DNA of 64,000 nucleotides, taken from assembly GCA_035578905.1 (NCBI GenBank), contig JAQJVL010002711.1, forward strand, positions 21,030-85,029, read 5' to 3'. Made by a program: the position numbers and the translations under genes. This stretch comes from Stictocephala bisonia. Lineage: Eukaryota; Arthropoda; Insecta; Hemiptera; Membracidae. The notes beneath the pieces are model-generated. The model ran no database searches and was not told the origin of the DNA. It saw nothing but the letters and a program-made list of their open reading frames with translations. This document shows, piece after piece, positions 37,613 through 48,989 of the stretch (its first letter is position 1; each line of letters starts with the position of its first letter).

Positions 37613-39011
37613 TTTCAAAACTCCTCAACTATTATTTTTGACATCTAACAAAGTATGTGATTGAATGTCGCCTTTTAAACTGTTTGTATTTCACTTTTAC
37701 TTCATGGCTACGTCAGGTAAATTCGTAAAGTTTTTAATTTACACGTTTCTTCTTGCATCGTCAACAGACTGAATTACGTGCAGAATGCCATCATTCATGC
37801 CCTTCTTTTTTACATAGAGAAATTACTATGAAACTGCTTGAAGAAATTAATCACACAGCTAATAAACATAATTCAGAATGGTAAACATTGTAAACATTCA
37901 TAGTGGTAAACATGATCTACGTGTATCATTAACATGGTTTGACTTAAACCATTTCCTTTTCACTTCAAATATGCAATATTTTATCAGGGCCTACAGATAA
38001 ACCAAAAACCATAAAACCAAACACAAAAATTATTATATAACCGGAATCAATATTTATCTAGAGAGTACATAGACTCTATCGAAAAGCAATTAAGTTGTCT
38101 TTCTTGTTTATTTTTTTTTTATTTATTTATTTTTTTTAAGTAAAAAAGTGAAAAATGTCAGTTAGATATTTGTTTAAGCTTCAGTAATGATAAGTTGAAT
38201 GGTGAGAGCGATGATCCTTTCTTACTTTAGTAACTATATATTGTAGAAGTTACAATTTATATTTTTGTCAAACAAAAATTAAACATCACATAGTAACTCA
38301 AAATCATATTGAAATATGTTTTTTAAGTAATAAATCAAATAAATATGGAATAGAATTGAAATGTAAATAAATTTAATTCCCAAAATATTCAAATGTATAC
38401 ATAACAAATAATGAGAATGTTCAGAAACTATACATCAAATAATAGTACAAATAAACACTAAACAAATTGTATTAGTATTAAAAATAAAAAAATCTTACAG
38501 TTATTCCTTTTGCATGGGAAAATCTTCTTCGACAAATTATTGTACAAGGGGAAATACATCTTAAATGTATGTCTATACTAACTAAAATATACATAAAATA
38601 AGAGTCAAAAGTAAAGAGGCATTATAAAAGAAAGAAAAAGTAGATCATACAAAATATATTTAACATTAAAATTAATCAGTTTGTCTCTTATTGACTGAAC
38701 ATTTTAGTTGTGTGTTTATTAAACAAGTAATTTTACTAAATGGTTTTAGCTCTAACAGAAACATAGTACTATAGTAATACTTGGATACTACATCCAAACA
38801 ATAAAACAAAGAAAAGATTAATGAATAAATTAATGTAAGTAGTTCAAGTACTTTTGCTTCAAGAAAAAATTAGCTTTGTCCATTATTTTTTAGGTAACAT
38901 TATATAAGTGAGGATTTCATTCAAGTCTAAGACCCTATTTCATTGTATAATTTAATCCTTATATTTCTTTGACATTTGTAGCCATTACATTGCTTAATAT
39001 TTTATATATAC
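37613..39011. other. Unassigned AT-rich sequence
   Basis: No domain or RNA gene was recognised. A T-rich run with ATTTATTT units lies at 38,108-38,140. Confidence 0.5.
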
Positions 39012-39574
39012 ATAAAGAACAACACTTAGCAATCTTTTGTGATGTTTTTAATAATCAATATCGATTTCTGTCTCGAAAGACCATTTTCTGTTGTACAGAA
39101 TGAAATAAAGTTATAAAAATATTTAACTGTAGAATAATAAATAAAGTTATAAAAATATTTAACTGTAGAATAATTAATTCAACAGCTGATACTATAAAGA
39201 TTTAATAAAAATTTAGATGGATAAGTTGTAGATCTTGTTAAACTCTATAATTTTGCATCTTCATGATAGAATCAAACATAATATTTGAGTGAAAAGTTAT
39301 TTGGAAAAACGTAATATTCAAATAAAATTTAGCTCCAATATTATGTTTGATTCCATCGTGAAGATGCAAAATTATAGAGTTTAACAAGATCTACAACTTA
39401 TCCATCTACATTTTTATTTAAATTTTTATAGTATCAGCTGTTGAATTAATTATTCTACAGTTAAATATTTGTATAACCTTATTTCATTCTGTACAACTGA
39501 AGATGGTCTTTCGAGACAGAAATCTATATTGATTATTAAAAACACCACAAACGATTGCTAAGTGTTGTTCTTTA
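39012..39574. mobile_element. Fold-back element with ~240-275 bp inverted arms
   Basis: The left arm runs from ATAAAGAACAACACTTAGC at 39,012 to about 39,286. The right arm, its reverse complement, runs from about 39,337 to GCTAAGTGTTGTTCTTTAT at 39,574. About 50 bases separate them. The left arm is longer because a 35-base segment (AATAAAGTTATAAAAATATT and following) is present twice at about 39,103-39,172. No transposase is present; it could be a fold-back or MITE-type non-autonomous DNA element. No target duplication is clear in the AT-rich flanks. Confidence 0.85.
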
Positions 39575-40189
39575 TATTTCATTATAAATTCTGTAAATTC
39601 TTAATTGTTTTGTATACTTTTAGTCAAGGATGTTTTACATGAAATGCAAAATTAACTCAATATGCAATTGTTGTAGTATTTGAAAAAGTAAAATGTTAAA
39701 GTAATGCCAGTTTTGTACCTAATGTTTATAGTTTAAATAACCATACATTATTCATCATTTAAAAGACACGATTAAGTATTTGAAAAGTTGACCATACAAA
39801 TTGAATATAGTTTTAGGGGGATGAGTTTATTTTGCTGCTTTGTGGTAAAGCTACCAACGTGAATGTAGTTAAAGCCCTAGAGGCGGAATTTTTCTGAAAG
39901 TAAAAGAAGTCAAGCAATAACAATAGAAGGAAACGTTTATGGGGTCTTCGGTCTCAACATTGCGTTTTCAACTACTTGCTTTAACGGGCTTGGACTGTTC
40001 ATTTCCTCTAATCTGAATTAACTTCAATCCTTTGATTGGCATTGAATTTATTTAGGATTTTTTAAAGTAAATATGAAAACAAATATAAACATTAACTTTA
40101 CTATGATTATTGCTATAAAGTAACTTATAATTACACAATCAACAACACCAGATGAACTCGTCGTCAACAAAATGGTTACCATTAAGGCG

Positions 40190-40405
40190 GTTCGGCCGGC
40201 TTTAGGAACAACTGAATTCCGCTCGAAGCGCTGACTGTATATCTGACCGCGATCTAATCTTACACAGACACTGAACCCCTCCCCTTCCCCTGGGATGGGT
40301 GAGGTATAATTGCAGGAAGCCGTTTAAGCGTGATCCTGCGGGTGCGGGTGCTGTTTCTCGATGTGCGTGTGCGGGTGCTGTTTCTCGATGTGCGTGTGCA
40401 TAGTG
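40190..40405. other. GC-richer segment with a 26-bp tandem word
   Basis: GTGCGGGTGCTGTTTCTCGA followed by TGTGC occurs twice at 40,345-40,400. The segment begins with GGCGGTTCGGCCGGC and contrasts with its AT-rich flanks. It has no match in the left arm and no recognisable coding content. Confidence 0.5.
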
Positions 40406-41202
40406 ATTAGATTGTAATATAACATGCGGGTACAACCAAAAGTTGAGTATGTAAAGTAAGTCAATTTTCTAAATTGTGTAATATTAAAAAGCAAAAGATT
40501 CCAAACACGACATGGTATTTCTCGTCGTAATAAAATTAAAGCAAACATATAACAATAACTATTTAAAATAAAATGTACTAATTTGCAGTAAAATTACGTA
40601 ATTTTAAATACTTGATGAGCAAGACCAGTTCTGAAGGGTCTGTTTTTAAAATTTGGGAATAGTCGGGGAAATAGTTTCTAAATTCTATTTGTACCAAAAA
40701 AGCCTAAATTCGCATCTTTGAGGCGATATATTTATAACTATAAATATGATTTAATTAAAGAACTACTTGGGAGGCGTTTAATAGGTGATATAGTCATTAA
40801 AATCGAACAAATCTAAAAGTGTTTTGACCAAACAGCCTTAACGAGGGTGCTAGAGAGATCAATGGAGTTTGGATATTTCCCAGATAATAATTACGAATAA
40901 GATGTATATGATACCTAAAACCAAATCAGATCAATTATACGTGGCTTGGATTCCTCTATAAACTGTAGGTACCTTTATATATCCTGGCAATTGGGTTATC
41001 AATAATTGGCCCTTTCTAATACTTATTTAACATTAGTTAGTAGCAAATACTAAAAACGTTCATATACATTCCTTAGGGTATACAATAATATAACTATACA
41101 TATTACTTTATAGAACTGCTTGTTTGAAGTTAGAAATACTAATACAATTTAAATTTTTGAGAACCTTTATTTTCTATTATGTATTCTAACTGTTGATGAA
41201 TT

Positions 41203-41568
41203 GTGATTTTTTTCGGAGATGTGTTTTGTGTTCCTGAAATAAGCTGTTACAAACGAAGTATGTATTGTTGTGGAATCTGCCAATTTGGCATAGCACCACT
41301 ACTATCCCTGTGCGGCGGAGTGCAGCAAATCCTTCCGGTCACTTGGCCAATCTATAAGCCATTGTTGTTTGACAGTGAGATAATTGCTGGGCATTACTGG
41401 AACCTTCCTTGTGGTGATCGTGGATATTCAATTCTACATTACGGGAACCCTCTGGACTGCAGTAACATGACACCCTTCGGCCGACTAGTCAGTGTCAGTG
41501 GGAGTGTGAATTGTCATTCTTCAGTCTGCAAGTGCAAGTGTATGCAAGTGACAGTTCATGGACAGTAG
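41203..41568 (+). other. Conserved 121-codon frame of unknown nature
   Basis: A continuous frame (non-ATG start; first internal ATG after about 20 codons) encodes a peptide with many cysteines: CCGICQFG, GGVQQILPVTWPIYK, IIAGHYWNLPCGDRGY, NMTPFGRLVSVSGSV and a CKCKC-type tail. The left arm preserves the same DNA, but with frame breaks (13,900-14,420, minus). No family was recognised. It may be an exon relic or conserved non-coding repeat sequence. Confidence 0.35.
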
Positions 41569-41999
41569 CAGATATTGAACGAACATAAACTCGTGGGTTT
41601 TACAGTATCAATGACATTGATAACTGTAAACAAGAGTGGATTAATTTCAAGTAATTATATATTATTATTAATTTGTTATTTGTAACTGTCTTGTATTTTG
41701 TCATTGATTAGTGAGAGTAAATACAAGAAACAGTTAGTAACCTTTGAGTGGAATCGCCTTAATATTTAGGACCCTGTAGGACCGTAAAAGCACCATTATA
41801 ACTAAACTCAAACAGCATAACATTAAATAAAATTAAAAAACATGGAATGTTTGTTTGAAAAACAGTTTATTAAAATGTTCTGTAAGTGACAAACAATTTT
41901 GTCATTTACCCCTAGATTGTGGAGGTGAATGATCTTTTTTTGGCTGTGCAGGTAAAGGTATTTAGTTAAAGTAGTAGTCCTTATATATAATTCTTATAT

Positions 42000-42150
42000 A
42001 ATACCAGTGGCTTAGACCGGAGGGTTCCGACTTTATCGTAAGATAATGGAGTCAAGCAACATCGAGCGTGGCTGTTCCTTGGATGGGTGACCGTCTGAGC
42101 GATCCCGTCTTGCACGCAGCCCACCTGCCCTGTCACTAGTGGTGGTGCGG
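42000..42150 (+). mobile_element. 5S-rRNA-headed SINE
   Basis: GTCAAGCAACATCGAGCGTG, then GCTGTTCC and TTGGATGGGTGACCGTCTGA, matches the 3' half of eukaryotic 5S rRNA, including the internal pol III promoter (A box AAGCAACATCGAGC; intermediate element and C box TGGATGGGTGACC). It is not a 5S gene: the 5' half is replaced by CCAGTGGCTTAGACCGGAGGGTTCCG and the 3' end diverges. That word also precedes the second copy, which makes this a dispersed 5S-derived family (SINE3-like). Confidence 0.65.
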
Positions 42151-42759
42151 CTTCTTAACTCTACCTTCACCTGGTAAAATAAGACGATATTTAACTTTTT
42201 TAAATACAACCTTCGCCTGGTAAAATAAGATGAACTTTAACCTTTTTTTTAATACTTGAAGCAATTTTTGACAACCAGTGAATTGTAAAACAATTTTCTT
42301 TTGTTTGCGGTTGTGCAATAATGTCTTTATTCTTCAGTATTTTTACCCTGCACGGCAATGAAATACGAAGACAATGAACATACTGAAGGCCTCAAAGTAC
42401 GATTCTGGCTTTAAGAATAACATGGAGAGATATTTAAATGAATTATTCAATCAGTAAAAGTATTTCAAATGTTACAAGAACATTTCATAAATGATGGTTA
42501 CGAAATTTTAACAGTTGTTAGAATGTAAATGGTGATGTTTATAATATTGAAAAGGTTATAGCATACTATAATACAATAGCGTACAGTAGCGAAGCCCAGC
42601 CGTTTTACTTGCCAATCATGCTAGCGCTCCTAGTGGTGGTAAAGCAGACAGCTGGCGCGGTAAGTAGCTACTGATGCACACGTTATTGTTGTTCATGTCA
42701 ATAGTAGCGTTATAAAACTTATTATAATTTTGATATTTCAAAGCTTTATAGTCAATTGT

Positions 42760-42960
42760 ATTGCAACGCCCATCCAAGGAACAGCCACGCCCGATGTTGG
42801 TAATCTTCGGTACCCTCTGGTCAAGGCCACTGGCCTTAAGAGTCTGCAGAGGCTGTCGGAGGATGACTGCCATGTTGGTTTTAATCCCATAAGAACAACG
42901 TTATTTTCGAACCGGACATATGATCACGCGTATCCAAATTAAACAGTTATTTGTTAACGG
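42760..42960 (-). mobile_element. Second 5S-headed SINE copy
   Basis: On the minus strand, CCAGTGGCCTTGACCAGAGGG, then ACCAACATCGGGCGTGGCTG and TTCCTTGGATGGG, matches 42,005-42,090. Upstream, in its own orientation, it carries GGGATTAAAACCAACATGGC and ACTCTTAAGG. The copy ends at the TGGATGGG word, so its 3' end is truncated. Confidence 0.6.
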
Positions 42961-43189
42961 ATTTTTCCAAACAAATTGTATTTGATCAAGAATGAAATTT
43001 TACGTTGAAAATGCTTTGTGAAGTTTTCAATTAGTTTTATAGAAAAAAATATTTAGGTTTAAGTTTTAATTTTCACCTATTTTAAAAAATCTGGGCATAT
43101 GAATTCAAAATATGAAAAGCAAACCCAAAGGGCAATATGATAACGTTTAAAATGACACCTCATACACAACTGTTACTCAATAAATAACG

Positions 43190-43270
43190 AAAAAATATGG
43201 ATACGCAAATAAAATTGTTCTTATGGGATTAAAACCAAAATGGCGGACATCCTCTACAGACTCTTAACAA
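43190..43270 (+). repeat. Fragment related to the upstream part of the second SINE copy
   Basis: TTCTTATGGGATTAAAACCA, then ATGGCGGACATCCTC and CAGACTCTTA, repeats the bases at 42,845-42,900 in inverted orientation. The two form a loose inverted repeat about 300 bases apart, without a second 5S part. Confidence 0.55.
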
Positions 43271-43791
43271 CTGATAAATACCCATAATACCCACAATATG
43301 ACTGAGTATTGGTTTTCTTAATAAGTTAAAAAGGTAAACTATTAATATTTATCGGATTTTAAGAAAAACTAAGATATTGACTTTGAAAATAGTTATTCCT
43401 AACTATAGATGTACTTTTATAAATGTATTGCCAATAGAATTTGTATAAAGCTTGCCATTGGTATGCAATTACCTTCTGTATAGTTACGAGTACATTACAA
43501 TATCTACTACAATTTTCGTGAAAAATAGTTTTAATAATTTCTGTAAAATATACCAAAAAAAAGGATGTTTTTTTCCAAAAATAAAGGATTTTAAGCGTGC
43601 TTTTAAACTGTTTTTAAATCCATTTAACGCTGAAATTTCAGCCACTACTATATATACATTGGCTTTTCTATATATAAATTATAATATCTAGTACAGTTTA
43701 GTCTGAAAAGTATGTATTAGTTTAAAATTACAAATTTTTCATTATTTTTCCAAAGGATACCAAGCGTGCTTTTTCCTTATGTGTCTATTTA

Positions 43792-43923
43792 ATGCTAAAA
43801 GCAGCCTTTACTTGTCATTGTATTGGTTTCCGTAATTGCAAGAATAAAGATAGAAAGTGGACAGATGACCAGCTGTTTCTGAAGGGAGATTTATGTTCAA
43901 AGCTCAATGATTTAGTTAAATAA
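43792..43923 (+). other. Small conserved reading frame, right-arm copy
   Basis: ATG at 43,792 opens 43 codons: MLKAAFTCHCIGFRNCKNKD, then RKWTDDQLFLK, ending CSKLNDLVK before TAA at 43,921. Three cysteines and a histidine cluster in the first half. The left arm (11,335-11,190, minus) and the third copy (34,377-34,442, WSDDQLLLKEDICSKINDLV) keep the last 21 codons and the stop. In the third copy the changes are mostly conservative (T/S, F/L, L/I, L/I, K/E). No family was recognised, and the bases after the stop are also conserved. Confidence 0.42.
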
Positions 43924-44478
43924 GCTTTCCCTTTGTAAGGGCCAATCTCTTCTTGCTTTCGCTGTTTGCCAAATAACCCCCTCTTCAAACCATGGTGAAG
44001 CATCAGAAACAGATGTTGATAGTTCAGATTGATTTTGTGTTTCTAAGATTGTATATTTTTTATCTTTAAGAGAGCGTTTAATATTATTTATAACGATAAT
44101 CATGAGAAAATATATGTTCAACTATTATCATTTATTTAATCCATAAAAATGACTGATCTCATTTATATGCTTAATAAATTTGTTTTTATTACAAGAGACA
44201 ATTATATGACAGGTAAATTCGTTCAAACACTATTTTTAAAATTGTTAATATAAAAGTAAAAGTAGGCCTAAATAATGCAATTTCACAGGTAAAGTTAGAA
44301 CTGAAGAATGTGTCTATTCTCAACCAGGTACCAACGGCTTAGTGTGGTTTTTGACCCATGGAGGCTGCAGGGGAAAATATACTTAGAATAACAACAAGTA
44401 ATGACCTTGAGTTGATATTTGGAAATCAAATAGTTTTTTTAATTAGCATAATACGTGTTGGTACATAACAGTACAAGT

Positions 44479-44762
44479 TAACGTCACACAACACAAATTT
44501 ATTACAATATAAGCACAAAATGCACAACTATTATGTTGATCGATTTCGGTGAACCACGCCCTCCTTCCTCAGACCAGAGGGGTTTTATTTTTTGAACCCC
44601 TCTGGTCTGAGGAAGGTGAGCGTGGTTCACCGAAATCAATCAACATAATAGTTGTGCATTTTGTACTTGTATTGTAATATATTTGTGCATTTTGTAATTG
44701 TATTGTAATATATTTGTGCATTTTGTGCTTATATTGTAATAAATTTTTGTTGTATGACGTTT
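44479..44762. mobile_element. Fold-back element with a tandem triplication in its right arm
   Basis: The left arm (44,479-44,585) runs ACGTCACACAACACAAATTT, AAAATGCACAACTATTATG, GGTGAACCACGC, CCTCAGACCAGAGGGG. The right arm starts at 44,595 with CCCCTCTGGTCTGAGGAAGG and ends TTGTTGTATGACGT at 44,762. Only about nine bases separate the arms. A 31-base word (TGTGCATTTTGTACTTGTAT and following) occurs three times in the right arm and once in the left. A single diverged arm lies at 53,219-53,316. Confidence 0.85.
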
Positions 44763-45639
44763 ACTTTTACTGTATTTGGAAATCCGCATTGACTTCTTAC
44801 CAACTTCTGCTTCTAGCTTCTAGGCGTTAATAGTAAATTTATTGATACAAAATATTACATTTACAATGATAAAATGTTGTTTGATTTTTCTACGTTAAAA
44901 GTTTTTTAAAAATACAACCTTAATTCTGGGAAATTTTGATATCAAAACAATTAAAAATTTGACTTTTTACCAATTAGTAATTTTTAGAATGAAATCTGTT
45001 AAATTTTTTTTTATTTATTTTGATCATTCAGTAATCACGGAATTGTTTATTCTCATTTTAAATGGTTTTTAAATTTGTTGAGTCATTTTACAACTGTCCT
45101 CAATATGATTCTATGTTTTTGATATGCATGGGATGTATAACGATCAAAAACTAGTCAAAATTCCTATATAATATTAATACATAACAAATATAACACATGA
45201 TAACATTACTACCTAATTTGATCTTATATTTTAGAAAACAATAAATATATAGGCTACTTAAAATAGAGTAATTGTCCCTTAGTTACTACTGTATTCTATT
45301 ACACAGTTTAAGTACTAAATGTGGATGTACTGGCTAACAAATTTACATAAAAATAACAACAAAACGAAGGTAAGGAAGTGACGCAGTTTTGTTATCAGGG
45401 AGAATGTAACAGCATAAAACTTTATTTCAAAATATAGGCTTTTGTTGAAAACAACGAAGGACAGATCTCAAAATCTTTAAAACTTACAGAGAAAAGTTTG
45501 ACAACTCGATGTTTATTATTAAAGAACCTTTCAGATCAACAAGTTATGAAAAGGCTATTTCATATTTCATCTCAAAGTTTTATCAACGAAAATTGTATTA
45601 GTTTACAGAAAGGTGATAGATAATTATCAGACCTTAACA

Positions 45640-46990
45640 TATGTGAATATTGGTGAGTGACTCACCCGCAACAGGACCTTGATTTTAAAAGGAATATTCC
45701 TTAAAAGTTCTTAAGGTTGGACTGAAGTAGTTCAAACATGACAGCAGTATTCGTCAGTGACTCACTTTCAGTATGCCCTTGACTTTTACAGAAATATTCC
45801 TTGAATCTTCCTAAATTTGGACTGAAGTAGTTCGAACATGACAGCAGTATTCGTCAGTGACTCAATTTCATTATGCCCTTGACTTTTACAGGAATATTCC
45901 TTGAATCTTCCTAAATTTGGACTGAAGTAGTTCAAACACGACGACAGTATAATAAACCTTTACATACATTGATGTGCGTCAGCAACTCACTTTCAATATG
46001 CCCTTGACTTTTACAGGAATATTCCTTGACTCTACCTAAGGTTGGACTGAAGTGGTTCAAACACGGCGACAGTATAATAAACCTTTACATACATGGATGT
46101 TCGTTAGCGACTCACTTTCAATATGCACAGAACTTTTACAGTAACGCTCCTTGAATCTTTCTAAGGTTGGACTGAAGTAGTTCAAACACGACGGAAGTAT
46201 TGTAATCTTTACTTATATGGATGTTCGTCATCGACTCACTTTCAATATGCACTTGACTTTTACAGGAACGCTACTTGAATCTTTCTAAGGTTGGACTGAA
46301 GTAGTTCAAACACGACCGAAGTATTGTAAACCTTTACATATGTGGATATTCATCAGTGACTCACCTTGAATATGCACTTAACTTTTACAGGAACGCTCCT
46401 TGAATCTTTCTAAGGTTGGACTGAAATAGTTCAAACACAACGGAAGTATTGTAAACCTTTACTTATATGGATGTTCGTCAGCGACTCACTTTCAATATGC
46501 ACTTAACTTTTACAGGAACGCTCCTTGAATCTTTCTAAGGTTGGACTGAAATAGTTCAAACACAACGGAAGTATTGTAAACCTTTACTTATATGGATGTT
46601 CGTCAGCGACTCACTTTGAATATGCACTTAACTTTTACAGGAACGCTCCTTGAATCTTTCTAAGGTTGGACTGAAATAGTTCAAACACAACGGAAGTATT
46701 GTAAACCTTTACTTATATGGATGTTCGTCAGCGACTCACTTTCAATATGCACTTAACTTTTACAGGAACGCTCCTTGAATCTTTCTAAGGTTGGACTGAA
46801 GTAGTTCAAACATGACGGAAGTATTGTAAACCTTTACATATATCGATATTCGTCAGCGACTCACTTTCAATATGCCCTTGACTTTTACAGGAATATTCCT
46901 TGACTGTACCTAAGGTTGGACTGAAGTAGTTCAAACACGACGGAAGTATTGTAAACCTTTACATATGTGGATATTCATCAGCAACTCACT
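45640..46990 (-). repeat. 125-bp satellite of the right arm, about eleven units
   Basis: Each unit holds TTCGTCAGCGACTCACTTTC, AATATGCACTTAACTTTTAC, TCCTTGAATCTTTCTAAGG, TTGGACTGAA.TAGTTCAAAC and CGGAAGTATTGTAAACC. Successive copies near 46,474 and 46,599 are exactly 125 bases apart. The first units (45.65-45.95 kb) are shorter, about 85-95 bases. The central units are nearly identical and those at the edges drift, as expected for unequal crossing-over. Confidence 0.92.
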
Positions 46991-48837
46991 TGTTGTTATG
47001 ATTAAATGATAACAACCATATTCCTTCCCCTATTTAGAGATCTTTTCAGATAGATTCAAGCAATCTAATTTAATTGTACTTGCCCGTTAAATATTTAGAT
47101 GGTCCAAAATGAAATATGATTCATTAAACATTATATTTGTAAATTCTTTAATCTCACATTGGCATAATTATCTGAATTTTTGGTCTCATGACCAATATTC
47201 TTTTTATTGCAATTAATTAATTTACTTATGTTCAGTTAAACATTTATCTATGAATATTAAGTAAGTCAAGTTAAATAATTTTGTTGTGGTTTTCATAAAT
47301 TGTATTGTAATTAAGGGTGATATAAACCTAGGATAATTAACTAAACATGGGTTTGTAAATGACTTTACACTTCTGTATATTGATTATTCCTTCATATTAG
47401 ACTATGTTAACTAAACTTGGCTGATTTACAGTTTTGCTTATATGTGTTGGGTTTTTATGTGCTTTTGTGTTGCATATAAAAATACTTACTAAAGCAAGTA
47501 CCATTTGTAGTAATGGAGAAGATAATGTTGAACTCTGTTACACCTGTTGATGGTTGGGTAAGATTTTCCAAAACTCCTGATTAAGTTCAATTTTTATATA
47601 TTACTTTTTTTATAACCAAACAATCTCCTATAGTTATTTTAAAGTCGATATGAATTAACGTTTCTAGATAAAATACTATCTGAACTTAACAATCATACAA
47701 TAAAAATACTTCTCGTGTAATTTAAACTGTGATTTTAAAAGTAGACGAGGTTCACAAACTACGGTAAATTATATAAAGTCTTTGACTTTTTTTAACACAG
47801 AAAGATGTGAATCTATAGTGTCTTCTATATGAAACTCTTACCACAGTTATTTTCATTTTAGCTTGGTCTACCACAACAATAAATATCCAATTTTAGACAG
47901 TGTGCATTTCACAGTAGTGCAGACGGTAAGACTATGGCGATTATTCAAAGCCAATTTGACAAGAATTATATATACAAGTTACTTAAATAAACACAGCTAA
48001 GTGCAGTTTTGTAAATAAACTTTGAGAGCCAAATACGATCGTTTTTCCTAAACCAACGTGGCGTTTTTGGAATTTTACTGTATTTCAGTTGTACTGTATT
48101 TTACTGTGGTTAGTATTGCTGTGATGCATACATTCCTGCCATTATTGACTGTTGTAAATACTAAAAAATACGTACAAAACTAGTTTCTTATTGATAATTG
48201 AATTGATTCCTAGAACAATCACAACAGTTCGTATGCTAATTAGCATTTTTAATTAAGGATATTATTTATCACGATGTAAACAACGCAGGAAGTGATTATG
48301 TACAAGTATTTAGTACATTAAATATTAACGATATTTAAAAAAAATCAATAACATGTAAAATAAAATCTGTACAAGATAAACATCGACCTTTGTTTAATAC
48401 GCAGTTTGTACAATGTCTGGTCACTGCAGTAAACAGTGAATCCCAGGTGATTATTGGTTTTTACACTTTAGTGGAACTAATGCTGCATTGTGCCGATGTA
48501 CCTGGTCATGTATCGGTCATCTGTCGATGTTGGTAGTCAGGACATGAAGGCAAAGTACTGTTAATTATTTTACATTTTATATAATACTGCTTATAAATAT
48601 ATAATATAAGGACTTTTTTGACGTCATGAAAAGCTACACCTAAAGATGGTAGTTTTAATTTAATTTGTTTTGCTTGTTTTAATTGGGAGGCCGATGTCAT
48701 TTTTAACCTTACTCTTCTATTTCCCATAGACTATTGATATGTGCGTTCATCCTATCCTGATATAATAAGGGGGAGAACCAGTTCAGTACAAAGTGAACAT
48801 TACTGACAAAAAGGTTCCAGTTGATGCCAGTATTTGA

Positions 48838-48905
48838 GCCTGTGCTATCAGTTCGAATACACACAGTCATAGACTTGACGCATTAGTCCGCTCGACCACA
48901 GACTT
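48838..48905 (-). other. tRNA-like segment (Leu/Ser-type head), possible SINE relic
   Basis: The minus strand reads GTCTGTGGTCGAGCGGACTAA, then GCGTCAAGTC, and near the end TATTCGAACTGATAGCACAGGC. The first seven and last seven bases can pair (GTCTGTG with CACAGGC, two G-T pairs). TGGTCGAGCGG is A-box-like and ATTCGAACT is B-box-like. The middle is too short for a complete class II tRNA and the D-stem pairs poorly, so this is a relic. Confidence 0.35.
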
Positions 48906-48989
48906 TCTAATTTAATAGTAAAAATTTCAAAACGTATAGTTTCATCCACGTGAAAAGATAATTTACTACATGTACATAGGTCCCAGACG

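Larger units (their letters stand above)
39780..48790 (-). repeat. Right arm of the antiparallel ~9-10 kb repeat pair
   Basis: This is the reverse-complement counterpart of 5,264-15,240; anchors are listed there. Features found only in this arm are the 5S-headed SINEs (42.0-43.3 kb), the fold-back at 44.48-44.76 kb, and about eleven regular units of the 125-bp satellite. The AT run and CACCCATACA repeats of the left arm are missing. Outside the satellite, the intervals at 42.1-42.7 and 47.0-47.8 kb hold nothing recognisable. Confidence 0.75.

Noticed and set aside
37355..37618. 87-codon minus-strand Cys/Met/Leu-rich frame
   Set aside because: It is a translation of the ACATAACATGAC pentamer repeat.
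40800..40990. Possible RT fragment (LTRVLERSMEFGYFPDN-like)
   Set aside because: The peptide is suggestive, but the frame breaks at once and the left-arm homologue does not keep it.
42000..42150. Functional 5S rRNA gene
   Set aside because: Only the 3' half of 5S is present, joined to unrelated leader sequence and shared with a second copy, so it is a SINE.
48506..48727. 73-codon minus-strand frame rich in lysine
   Set aside because: The DNA is conserved in the left arm (5.70-5.93 kb), but the frame is not kept there, so coding is not supported.
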